From positions 124,001 through 188,000 of the forward strand of contig NZ_JBOBFT010000005.1 of NCBI RefSeq assembly GCF_050587525.1: a stretch of 64,000 bases of DNA, written 5' to 3'. Both the position numbers and the translations under genes were made by a program. The notes under the pieces are model-generated. The model was not told the origin of the DNA, did not search any database, and was given only the letters and a program-made list of their open reading frames with translations. How positions within the stretch are numbered: the stretch's first letter is position 1; every line of letters begins with the position of its first letter. The DNA is from Plantibacter sp050587525 (GTDB lineage: Bacteria; Actinomycetota; Actinomycetes; Actinomycetales; Microbacteriaceae). Of the stretch, positions 45,704-53,522 are shown piece by piece.

Positions 45704-47368
45704 TCAGCGCGCGAGGATCTTCCCCGGGTTGAAGTGCTCGCCAGGATCGGCGCTCGTGAAGAGGCCGCGCATGAGCGCGACACCCTCCTCGGACAGGTCC
45801 TGTTCCATCCACGGCGCGTGCTCGACGCCCACGGCGTGGTGGTGCGAGAGCGTCGCACCGTGGTCGATGAACGCCTGCTGCACGGCCGACTTCACCTGCT
45901 GGTACTCGCCCAGCGGGTCGTCGCCGGTCACGAACGCGAACGTGAAGTACAGGCACGCGCCCGAGTGGTACGAGTGCGAGAGATGGCACATGATCCAGCC
46001 GTGCACGCCGAGCTCGTCGTACACGCGGTTCGCCGCGGCGATCGTCTCGTCGTAGACCTCCTGGAGCCGCGACCACGGTGCGGCCGTCTCCGAGACGTCC
46101 GCGGCAGCACCCCGATCCAGCAGGAAGTCGCGGATGTAGGGCGTGTCGAACTTCTTCTGGTCGTACAGGGCGCCCGGACCCTTGCCGACGCCGATGCCGC
46201 CGTGCTTGCGGATGATCGAACCGACGAGGTGCTTCTCGTACCGCACGTGCGATGCGGAGCCCTCGTAGCCGATGAACGACAGGCACAGCTCGTCGAGGTT
46301 CCAGCCCCGCGCCGTCAGCACACGCATGAGCGCATTCGTCCCGGCCGCGGTGATGCCGGTGCTCGCCTTGCGCGTCGCGAAGGAGAAACCGCTCTCGCGG
46401 GCGTCGGAGATGCGGGTGATCGACGGGCTGGCATCACTCTCGGCGATCTCCCGCATCGCCGCCATCCCGGCCTTCCACGTGGGGAAGAAGTATCCGAGGA
46501 CCTCACGGACGGCGGGCACGCGGTGCACCTGCACCACGACCTCGGTGATGACGCCGAGCCGTCCCTCACTGCCGACGATCATCTCGCGGACGCTCGGACC
46601 GGTCGAAGCGCTCGGCACGGGGCGGAGGTCGACGATGCCGCCCGGGCGCACGAGACGCAGCCCACGGACGATGTCGGCGATGTCACCGTACTTGTCGGAC
46701 TGCATGCCGGAGGACCGCGTCGCCACCCAACCGCCGAGGGTCGAGTGCGTGAAGCTGTCCGGGAAGTGCCCCATCGTCCAGCCGCGCTCCGCGAGCTGCT
46801 TCTCGATGTCGGGACCCTGTGCACCGGCCTGGATGCGAGCCAGCCCTGACTCCTCATCGATGTCGAGCACGCGCGCGAGCCGGCCCGTGTCGAGGGAGAT
46901 GATCGTCCGTTCCTCCTGCGGCTGCGGTTCGAGGCTGCCGGAGATGTTCGTGCCACCGCCGAAGGGGATGATGACGGCGTTCGCGGCGACGGCGGCGTCG
47001 ACGATGAGCTGCACCTCGTGCTCATCGGCCGGGTACAGGACGACGTCCGGGGTGCGTGGAAGGTGGTTCGCGCGGATGCGGAGCAGGTCGCGGATGCTCT
47101 TGCCGTACGTGTGGACGACGCGGTCGTGATCGTCGGTGGACACGTGGCCCTGCCCGATGAGCGTGGAGAACTCCGCGAGGAACTCCGGAGTGGCTCGCGA
47201 AGGCGGCACGGTGAGCTCATCGAAGCTGATGGGTGACTCGGGAGCGACGCTCAGATCGAGTCCGACGGCCTTCTTGACGAAGGGGGCGAAGTCCGGCTTG
47301 TTGCCGTACGTGAACGCCACGCCCTCGACTCCCCAGCCCCACCACTTCATGTGCTGCACTGTGCTCAT
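45704..47368 (-). CDS. agpS: Alkylglycerone-phosphate synthase (alkyl-DHAP synthase)
   Basis: FAD enzyme that swaps the acyl chain of acyl-DHAP for a fatty alcohol, forming the ether bond. 554 residues. Seen: the AGPS-type start MKWWGWG; RTPDVVLYPADEHEVQLIVD; FAD-PP loop IIPFGGGTNISGSLEPQ; TMGHFPDSFTHSTLGGWVATRSSGM; IVGSEGRLGVITE; DTPYIRDFLLD with the Tyr at the position of the catalytic Tyr of animal AGPS; and the His triad SHHHAVG at residues 509-511. These go well beyond generic FAD-linked oxidases. AGAGGAA precedes ATG 47368, which overlaps the plsC stop (ATGA). Confidence 0.88.
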   Translation of the reverse strand: MSTVQHMKWWGWGVEGVAFTYGNKPDFAPFVKKAVGLDLSVAPESPISFDELTVPPSRATPEFLAEFSTLIGQGHVSTDDHDRVVHTYGKSIRDLLRIRANHLPRTPDVVLYPADEHEVQLIVDAAVAANAVIIPFGGGTNISGSLEPQPQEERTIISLDTGRLARVLDIDEESGLARIQAGAQGPDIEKQLAERGWTMGHFPDSFTHSTLGGWVATRSSGMQSDKYGDIADIVRGLRLVRPGGIVDLRPVPSASTGPSVREMIVGSEGRLGVITEVVVQVHRVPAVREVLGYFFPTWKAGMAAMREIAESDASPSITRISDARESGFSFATRKASTGITAAGTNALMRVLTARGWNLDELCLSFIGYEGSASHVRYEKHLVGSIIRKHGGIGVGKGPGALYDQKKFDTPYIRDFLLDRGAAADVSETAAPWSRLQEVYDETIAAANRVYDELGVHGWIMCHLSHSYHSGACLYFTFAFVTGDDPLGEYQQVKSAVQQAFIDHGATLSHHHAVGVEHAPWMEQDLSEEGVALMRGLFTSADPGEHFNPGKILAR

Positions 47369-48129
47369 CCGGTTTCCTCTCGTCGGGTGCCGCGCAGATC
47401 GTCCTGCTGCGGATGGTCCTCGGTCGTCTGCGCCCGCTGGGACCGAGCATCCCACATGACGGGCGGCTTCGGCTCGATCGATGCGCGGAGTGCGATGACC
47501 TGCGCCACGATCCGCTCGGTCAGTTGGACGGGGGTCTCCCCCGGTCGGGGACGCATCGGTTCGCCGAAGACGACGTCGACGCGCGGGCGCCCGGGGATCG
47601 GCCAGTTGCGGCCCTTCGGCATCGCCTCGTGTGAGCCGACGACGACGACGGGAACGCACGGGATCTGCTGCGAGGAGGCGAGCGCTGCGGCCCCCGGTTT
47701 GAACGTGCCGAGCCGGCCGGTGCTCGACCGACCGCCCTCGGGGAAGAGGAGGAGCGGGACGCCGCTCGTGAGGAGTTCCTTCGACATGCCGGATCGTCGC
47801 CGGTCACCGCTGCGGTCCACGGGGTAGGCGTTGAAGAAGAGGGCCGCGAACCAGCGCCGCCAGGGGACGTCGAAGAAGTAGTCGGCGGCGACCCCTGCCG
47901 CGAGATACCTGGACAGGCGCCGCGGGAGGGCTCCGACGACGAGCGGCGCGTCGAGGTGCGAGCTGTGATTTGCGACGACGATGAAGGTCCCCTCCACCGC
48001 TTGCAGATGATCGCGGCCGTGGACGGTGACGCGGGTGAGCGACCAGACGAGCGGTTTCAGCAGGAGCCGCTGCGCGACGAACCGTGCGCACGCGTGCGCG
48101 GTCGACGTGAATCTGGCCTCGGTCGTCAT
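47365..48129 (-). CDS. Lysophosphatidate acyltransferase-type protein (PlsC family)
   Basis: 254 residues, membrane-associated acyltransferase. Seen: the catalytic HxxxxD box NHSSHLDAP (His55, Asp60), FFNAYPVDRSG, and the glycerol-phosphate site FPEGGRSSTG. In this locus it could acylate 1-alkyl-glycerol 3-phosphate at sn-2, or make acyl-DHAP, for which no other enzyme is present. The ATG overlaps the SDR stop and its stop overlaps the agpS start, so the three genes are translationally coupled. Confidence 0.92.
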   Translation of the reverse strand: MTTEARFTSTAHACARFVAQRLLLKPLVWSLTRVTVHGRDHLQAVEGTFIVVANHSSHLDAPLVVGALPRRLSRYLAAGVAADYFFDVPWRRWFAALFFNAYPVDRSGDRRRSGMSKELLTSGVPLLLFPEGGRSSTGRLGTFKPGAAALASSQQIPCVPVVVVGSHEAMPKGRNWPIPGRPRVDVVFGEPMRPRPGETPVQLTERIVAQVIALRASIEPKPPVMWDARSQRAQTTEDHPQQDDLRGTRREETG

Positions 48130-48929
48130 CCGATCCGCCCCGCTCCGGTCGCTGATGCCACAGGCTTCCGACGACTCGAGGACAGACGGCCTGACACCTC
48201 GCGGATGAGCGAGCGCGGCGCATGACGGGCGAGCCAGATGAGCGTCTGGAAGCGGTGGCTGGGGATCGAGACGACGACGCCTCGACCCGCGTCGCGTAGG
48301 CCGTCCTGCGCCAGTCGGTCCGCGTCGATCCAGAGGGCCGAGGGGATCGAGGAGGTGCTGATGCCCGCGCGTTCGTGGAATTCGGTGTGCACCCACCCCG
48401 GGCAGACGGCGGTGACGCGGACGCCGGTGCCCGCGAGTTCGACCGAGAGGCCCTCGCTGTAGGTCGTGACGAAGGCTTTGAGGGCCGAGTACATGCCCAT
48501 CGTGATGAAGCCGGCGGTGCTCGAGACGTTGATGATCGTGCCGCGGCCACGCTCCCGCATCGTTCGCGCCGCCGCCCCCGAGAGCACGTAGACGGCACGC
48601 CCCATCACCTCGAAGGCCCGGTCGAACTCGCTCGTGTCCTCGTCGAGGAGACGGGCGTGCATGCCGAAGCCCGCGTTGTTCACGAGCACGTCGATGGGAC
48701 GGCCCGCGTCGGACAGACGATCGGCCACGGTCGCCACCTGCTCGCGATCGGCGAGGTCGGCTCCAAGTATCTCGACGGAGCGGCCGGTCTTGCGCAGCTC
48801 AGCCGCCGACTGCTCCAGACGGTCCACGTCCCGCGCGACGAGCACGAGGTCGTAGCCCCGTCCGGCGAGCGCTCGTGCGAAAGCGGCGCCGATGCCGGAG
48901 GTCCCGCCCGTGATGAGAGCTGTTGCCAT
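48126..48929 (-). CDS. Short-chain dehydrogenase, possible acyl/alkyl-DHAP reductase
   Basis: 267 residues. Seen: ITGGTSGIGAAFARAL (residues 6-21), NNAGFGMHA, NVSSTAGFITMGMYSALKAF (Ser, YxxxK), PGWVHTEFHERAG. This is the long-chain (DltE/YqjQ-like) SDR type; the animal acyl/alkyl-DHAP reductase is also an SDR, so reduction of the keto group of alkyl-DHAP is the role that would complete the pathway (inference). First gene of the minus-strand operon. TATTCT lies six bases before the ATG, so the mRNA is probably leaderless and the operator covers its promoter. Confidence 0.88.
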   Translation of the reverse strand: MATALITGGTSGIGAAFARALAGRGYDLVLVARDVDRLEQSAAELRKTGRSVEILGADLADREQVATVADRLSDAGRPIDVLVNNAGFGMHARLLDEDTSEFDRAFEVMGRAVYVLSGAAARTMRERGRGTIINVSSTAGFITMGMYSALKAFVTTYSEGLSVELAGTGVRVTAVCPGWVHTEFHERAGISTSSIPSALWIDADRLAQDGLRDAGRGVVVSIPSHRFQTLIWLARHAPRSLIREVSGRLSSSRRKPVASATGAGRIG

Positions 48930-48935
48930 GGAGTC

Positions 48936-48958
48936 AGAATACGCTACGCGTTGCGTAT
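48936..48958. promoter_or_regulatory. Divergent promoter region with 20-base palindrome
   Basis: ATACGCTACGCGTTGCGTAT (48939-48958) is symmetric at 9 of 10 base pairs. On the minus strand it overlaps TATTCT (48936-48941), the -10 box of the SDR gene. It lies in the 75-base gap between the two lipid operons and matches the tetR promoter site in TACGCTACG and GCGTA. Confidence 0.65.
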
Positions 48959-49004
48959 CGTTGCAAGCTAGAGTGGCGATATCGTCACGAATTGGGAAGG
49001 CGCG

Positions 49005-50111
49005 ATGGTGGAACGCGAAGTACCGAACACGGGATCGAACGATCCGAACACGGGACCAGTCGACGGGCAGGCGCGGGATTCCGGGGGAATGCGGGCACCG
49101 GCCGGCGCTGCCGCTTCAGCCCGCCCGCCGCGACCCGCTCACGACTTCGACGTCCGCGGCTACGCGCGCACCGCCGTCGGCAGTCGGCGCAGTCTGATCG
49201 ATGCCGGGGCGTTCGACAGGAGGCCACTCGCGGACGACTCCGTGCGGCTGCTCCGCTACCTCGCGGACATCGAACGCGCCACGATGCAGTACCTCCGGGG
49301 CGTGCTCGTCACCCCCACGCACAAGGACGCCAGGGTCACCGCGTTCCTCGTGACGTGGGCGTACGAGAAGTACTGGATCGCCGACACGATCGACACGATC
49401 CTCGCGGCGGACGGGCAGGCGGTCGGCGAGACGGCCGCCCAACGTGGCATCTCCCACACCTGGCGTCGTCTGCGGGAGCGGGTCTCCCCCATCGGCCAGG
49501 CGTTCGTCGCCAACGCCATCGGCGAGGACGTCATCGCGTGGCACATGACGATCGGCACGGTCGACGAGGTCTTCACCCAGTCCGCGTACCGCGCGCTCCT
49601 CGTCCACGACACGCACCCCGTCCTCGCCGAGCACGTCGCCGGCATCCTCGAGACGAAGGGTCGGCACCTCGACTTCTTCGGGGCGCAGGCGAACGACCGG
49701 CTCGCGCACTCCCCCAGGGCGAGATCCATCACGAGACGCAACATCCGGAATGCGGCCTGGCCGACGGGATCCGCTGCCGCTGGCACGGCCGAGACGTCCT
49801 TCTTCGCCGGGCAGCTCTTCGCGGGCGGCGCGCCGTGGAGCGATCCGACCGTCGCGGCGATCGACGACCGCATCGATCGGATCCCGGGCCAGGGCGGGCT
49901 GCACCTCGCAGCCAGGCTCGCACGGAAAGCCGATCCGCACCGTGTGGTCCGGCGCCCGGTCGCTGAGCCCACCTCCCCGGTCGCTGAGCCCACCTCCCCG
50001 GTCGCTGAGCCAACCTCCCCGGTCGCTGAGCCCACCTCCCCGGTCGCTGAGCCAACCTCCCCGGTCGCTGAGCCTGTCGAAGCGCACGAACCAGAGCAGG
50101 AGCAACGATGA
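49005..50111 (+). CDS. Ferritin-like protein with degenerate diiron site
   Basis: 368 residues: a disordered ~45-residue leader, a ferritin-like four-helix domain (about 47-250), then a Ser/Thr/Pro tail. It is a paralogue of the protein at 52578 and aligns with it without gaps around the metal site. Glu90, Glu188 and His221 are kept, but the ExxH pairs are changed: Glu to Lys122, His to Ile125, Glu to Lys218. It therefore probably cannot bind two irons and may be a partner subunit. Residues ~317-360 are coded by five 21-base repeat units (VAEPTSP repeated), an invasion of the genome's intergenic repeat. GGAAGG precedes the ATG; the stop overlaps the next start (ATGA). Confidence 0.75.
   Translation: MVEREVPNTGSNDPNTGPVDGQARDSGGMRAPAGAAASARPPRPAHDFDVRGYARTAVGSRRSLIDAGAFDRRPLADDSVRLLRYLADIERATMQYLRGVLVTPTHKDARVTAFLVTWAYEKYWIADTIDTILAADGQAVGETAAQRGISHTWRRLRERVSPIGQAFVANAIGEDVIAWHMTIGTVDEVFTQSAYRALLVHDTHPVLAEHVAGILETKGRHLDFFGAQANDRLAHSPRARSITRRNIRNAAWPTGSAAAGTAETSFFAGQLFAGGAPWSDPTVAAIDDRIDRIPGQGGLHLAARLARKADPHRVVRRPVAEPTSPVAEPTSPVAEPTSPVAEPTSPVAEPTSPVAEPVEAHEPEQEQR
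49955..50083. repeat. 21-base tandem array of the palindromic repeat inside a gene (copy 10)
   Basis: Five copies of CCCGGTCGCTGAGCC(C/A)ACCT(C) plus a final complete right-type arm (CGGTCGCTGAGCCTGTCGAA). The 21-base period is seven codons, so the frame stays open and gives VAEPTSP repeats. Confidence 0.9.
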
Positions 50112-52588
50112 CGACCGCGAACGACTCCCGTTCCCCCACGTCCGAGGCGTCCACCGCCACCCGCACCGCGTCGCCGCTCGACGGGGCCCACGTCCTCATC
50201 ACGGGCGGCACGGGCTTCCTCGGACAGGCGATCCTCGAACGCATCCTCTCCGACCACCCCACGACCCGCGTCAGTCTGCTCGTGCGCCCCAAGGGCAACG
50301 TCGCCGGACGAGACCGCCTCGCCACCCTCTTCCGCAAGCCGGTCTTCCGCTCGTGGCGCGAACGGGTCGGCGAAGCCGCGGCCGCGAAGGCGATCGAGGA
50401 ACGCGTACTCGTCGTCGAAGGCGGACTCGATCACATCGACCGCCTCCCCGATGACCTCGACATCGTCATCCACAGCGCGTCGACCGTGTCCTTCGACCCG
50501 CCGATCGACGAAGCATTCGCCACGAACGTCGGCGGCGCGAGGGTCCTGTACGACGCGCTCGCCCGCAGCGCCTCCACCCCGCACGTCGTGCACGTCTCGA
50601 CGGCGTACGTCGGCGGCATGCGCAAGGGAATCCAACCGGAGCGCAGCCTCGACCACACGGCCGACTGGCGCGTGGAGTCGGAAGCCGCCAGGAGCGCTCG
50701 CACCCGCGTCGAGGAATCGTCCCGTCGCCCCGACGTGCTCCGAAAACTCATGACCGCCGCACGGCGCGAACACGGCAAGGCGGGACCGCAGGCCGTCTCG
50801 ACGGCGACGGAGGCCGCCCGCAGCGAATGGGTCACCGCACGCCTCGTCGACCACGGCCGCACGCGCGCGGAGAGCCTCGGTTGGACCGACGTCTACACGC
50901 TCACCAAAGCCCTCGCCGAGCGGGTGGCCGAGGAGCAGTGGGCCGGGACCGGACACCGGCTGTCGTTCATCCGGCCGTCCATCATCGAGAGCGCGCTCGT
51001 CCATCCGTTCCCCGGCTGGATCGACGGCTTCAAAGTCGCCGATCCGCTCATCCTCGCCTACGGACGCGGCCAGCTCCCCGAATTCCCGGGGCTTCCCGAC
51101 AGCGTGCTCGACGTCATCCCCGTCGATTTCGTCGTCAACGCCGTGCTCGCAGCGGCCGAGACGCCGCCGGAACCGTCCGCGCCGCGCTACTTCCACGTGT
51201 CCTCCGGCGCCAGCAACCCGCTGCCGTTCCACCGGATGTACAGCAACGTGCACAGTTACTTCACCGAGTCGCCCATCCCGGCGGAAGCGGGCGACATCGC
51301 CGTGCCGACCTGGAACTTCCCCGGCGGACGGGCGATCGAACGGTCGATCAAGCGCCGGCAGGCGGCGACGGCCGTGGCGGGCCGCGTGGTCTCGAAGCTC
51401 CCCTCCGGCAGCCGCACGCGCGCCTGGCAGGACCGCATCAGGAAGGCGAGCAGCGACCTCGGGTCGCTCCGCGAGTTCACCGGCCTCTACCGCGCGTACG
51501 TGCAGAGCGAGATCGTCTTCGACGACGCGCACACCCGGGCGCTGCATGCATCGCTCCCCACCCACCGTCAGGCTGAACGCGGCTTCGACGTGGGGACGAT
51601 CGACTGGGACGACTACCTGCAGCGCATCCACTTCCCCGCGATCACGACGCTCACGCGCGCCTTCGCGAACCGGCAACGGCCGAGCGGATCGCAGCAGAAG
51701 ATCCTTCCGGTCCGATCCGACGTCCTCGCCGTCTTCGACCTCGAAGGCACCGTGCTCGAATGGAACCTCATCGAGCAGTACCTGTGGCTGCGTCTCGCGG
51801 CGACGTCGCGGAGCCGACTCCCATTCGAACTCGGTTCCCTCGCCGTGTCCCTGCCGAGCTACATCGGCGCGGAGTTGCGGGACCGCGGCGAATTCATCCG
51901 CACGTTCATGCGGCGCTACGAAGGCGTCGACGTCGACCGGCTGCGAGAGATCGTCGCCGACGGATTCGGGCAGGCCGTCCGCGATCGGCTCCTGCCGGAA
52001 GCGCTCGAACAGATCACGGCTCACCGGGCCGCAGGGCATCGGACGATCCTCGTGACCGGGACCATCGACCTCATGGCGGCGCCGCTCGAACCCTACTTCG
52101 ACGAGGTCGTCGCCGGCTCCATGCACGAGCAGAACGGCCGACTCACGGGATTCCTCGCCGCGCCGCCGCTCGTCGACGAGGCCCGCGGCGCCTGGCTGGC
52201 CCAGTACGCCGAACAGCACGGCATGGACCTCGCGCACTCCTACGGGTACGGTGACTCCCATGCGGACCACGCGTGGCTCAGGCTCCTCGGGAACCCGGTC
52301 GCCGTGAACCCGGACCACCGGTTGTACCAGCTCGCTGGAGCCAATCGGTGGACGATTCGCGAGTGGCACCGATCCGGAAGGGCCGACCGCTCCGAACCAG
52401 GATCGGTGACCACTGCGCCCTCGGGCCGGACCACCAGCACCACGAGCAACACCAGCACCACCAGCAGCAGGAGCGGCACGAGCAGCACCGACGGCACCGA
52501 CGGCACCACCGACATCAACACTCCGACGAGAGGAGAGCGGGCGAACGGGGACGACGTCTCCGACCGCCCCACCGCGCATGGCGTTTGA
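50108..52588 (+). CDS. Fatty acyl-CoA reductase fused to a HAD-like domain
   Basis: 826 residues. N-terminal extended SDR of the fatty acyl-CoA reductase (male sterility) family: TGGTGFLG at 32-39, VIHSASTVSFD, VHVSTAYVGG, Tyr263-xxx-Lys267 (YTLTK) and FIRPSIIESALVHPFPGW; then a FAR_C-like middle. C-terminal HAD-IB domain from ~535: FDLEGT (Asp544, but Glu546 where catalytic HADs have the second Asp), LVTGTIDLMAAPL and GYGDSHADHAWL. Product: fatty alcohol, the second substrate of the alkyl-DHAP synthase. The last ~70 residues are a Thr/Ser-rich tail. It overlaps both neighbours, so the three plus-strand genes are one coupled operon. Confidence 0.88.
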   Translation: MTTANDSRSPTSEASTATRTASPLDGAHVLITGGTGFLGQAILERILSDHPTTRVSLLVRPKGNVAGRDRLATLFRKPVFRSWRERVGEAAAAKAIEERVLVVEGGLDHIDRLPDDLDIVIHSASTVSFDPPIDEAFATNVGGARVLYDALARSASTPHVVHVSTAYVGGMRKGIQPERSLDHTADWRVESEAARSARTRVEESSRRPDVLRKLMTAARREHGKAGPQAVSTATEAARSEWVTARLVDHGRTRAESLGWTDVYTLTKALAERVAEEQWAGTGHRLSFIRPSIIESALVHPFPGWIDGFKVADPLILAYGRGQLPEFPGLPDSVLDVIPVDFVVNAVLAAAETPPEPSAPRYFHVSSGASNPLPFHRMYSNVHSYFTESPIPAEAGDIAVPTWNFPGGRAIERSIKRRQAATAVAGRVVSKLPSGSRTRAWQDRIRKASSDLGSLREFTGLYRAYVQSEIVFDDAHTRALHASLPTHRQAERGFDVGTIDWDDYLQRIHFPAITTLTRAFANRQRPSGSQQKILPVRSDVLAVFDLEGTVLEWNLIEQYLWLRLAATSRSRLPFELGSLAVSLPSYIGAELRDRGEFIRTFMRRYEGVDVDRLREIVADGFGQAVRDRLLPEALEQITAHRAAGHRTILVTGTIDLMAAPLEPYFDEVVAGSMHEQNGRLTGFLAAPPLVDEARGAWLAQYAEQHGMDLAHSYGYGDSHADHAWLRLLGNPVAVNPDHRLYQLAGANRWTIREWHRSGRADRSEPGSVTTAPSGRTTSTTSNTSTTSSRSGTSSTDGTDGTTDINTPTRGERANGDDVSDRPTAHGV

Positions 52589-53372
52589 CATCGACCGGTA
52601 CACCGAGACATCCGTCCAGGTCCACTGGGAGGACCTCGACTTCGAGGAGTTCCGCACCAACCCGTTGCCGGAGTCGACCCTCCGGAGCCTGCGGTACATG
52701 TGCGATATCGAGTACCACACGGTCTGCTACCTGCGCGACATGCTCATGACGCCGTCGCACGAGGACCGCGACGTCACGGCGTTCATGACGATGTGGAACC
52801 GCGAGGAGTTCTGGCACGGGGAAGCACTCGCCGCCGTCCTCGCAGCCCACGACATCACGGTCGACTTCGACCAGCTGAAGGCGACGCGCCTGAAGCTCGG
52901 CTGGAAGGACCACCTGGACCCCATCAAGCAGTCGGTCCTCGGCAACCTCGTCGGCAACGACTTCATCGCCGTGCACATGAGCTGGGGCGCCGCCAACGAG
53001 TGGTCGGCGACGGCGGCATACACGCGGCTCGCGGAGATGGAGCAGCACCCCGTCCTCGCCACACTCCTCCGCCGCATCGCGAAGCAGGAGACCAGGCACG
53101 TGGCGTTCTATGCGAGCCAGGCGCGGACGCGTCTCGATGCTTCGAAGGGCGCGAGGCGGCTGACGCGGTTCGCACTCAAGTCGTTCTGGGGCCCCGTCGG
53201 CTCCGGCGTGATGCCGGAGGAGGAGGTGACGCACGTGATGTCGCACCTCTTCAGCGGCGCCGACGGGCTCGCGGAAGTGCGTCGCATCGACGGACACATC
53301 GCGAAGCTCCCCGGCATGCAGGGCCTCACGATCATCGAGAAGGCCCTCGCCGCCCGGGGCATCGCCGCCTGA
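52578..53372 (+). CDS. Ferritin-like diiron protein (acyl-ACP desaturase-like fold)
   Basis: 264 residues. A complete diiron ligand set can be read: Glu45 (CDIEYHT), Glu77xxHis80 (REEFWHGEAL), Glu141 (AANEWSATAAY) and Glu171xxHis174 (KQETRHVAFY). The pattern, with RHxxFY after the last pair, resembles acyl-ACP desaturases (DesA) and related oxygen-activating proteins. The reaction is unknown; in this locus desaturation or hydroxylation of an alkyl or acyl chain is possible. Its start lies 11 bases inside the end of the reductase gene. A palindromic element follows as likely terminator. Confidence 0.82.
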   Translation: MAFDIDRYTETSVQVHWEDLDFEEFRTNPLPESTLRSLRYMCDIEYHTVCYLRDMLMTPSHEDRDVTAFMTMWNREEFWHGEALAAVLAAHDITVDFDQLKATRLKLGWKDHLDPIKQSVLGNLVGNDFIAVHMSWGAANEWSATAAYTRLAEMEQHPVLATLLRRIAKQETRHVAFYASQARTRLDASKGARRLTRFALKSFWGPVGSGVMPEEEVTHVMSHLFSGADGLAEVRRIDGHIAKLPGMQGLTIIEKALAARGIAA

Positions 53373-53382
53373 CCCTCCTGCT

Positions 53383-53478
53383 TTCACAATTCAGGAGGTT
53401 TGGCACAATTCAGGACTGATGACCGGCGCGCCGAGCGCGATCGTCCTGAATTGTGCAGATCATCCTGAATTGTGAAAA
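53383..53478. repeat. TTTCACAATTCAGGA palindromic element C
   Basis: Two nested perfect inverted pairs: outer TTTCACAATTCAGGA (53383) with TCCTGAATTGTGAAA (53464); inner GCACAATTCAGGAC (53404) with GTCCTGAATTGTGC (53444). It lies between convergent genes, 11 bases past the diiron gene stop. Confidence 0.85.
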
Positions 53479-53522
53479 CCACGGGGTGGTTGGTTGGAGC
53501 GGGGAGAAGCCAGCGGCGCAGG

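Noticed and set aside
49256..52720. 1154-codon open frame on the minus strand across the diiron and reductase genes
   Set aside because: It lies wholly antisense to three genes with clear family motifs and coupled starts; its translation is rich in Arg, Glu and Val as expected from the complement of GC-rich codons and has no recognisable domain.
43484..53372. Recent foreign origin of the lipid locus
   Set aside because: Codon use and GC content look like the surroundings, repeats of the host type occur within and around it, and no mobility gene is seen.
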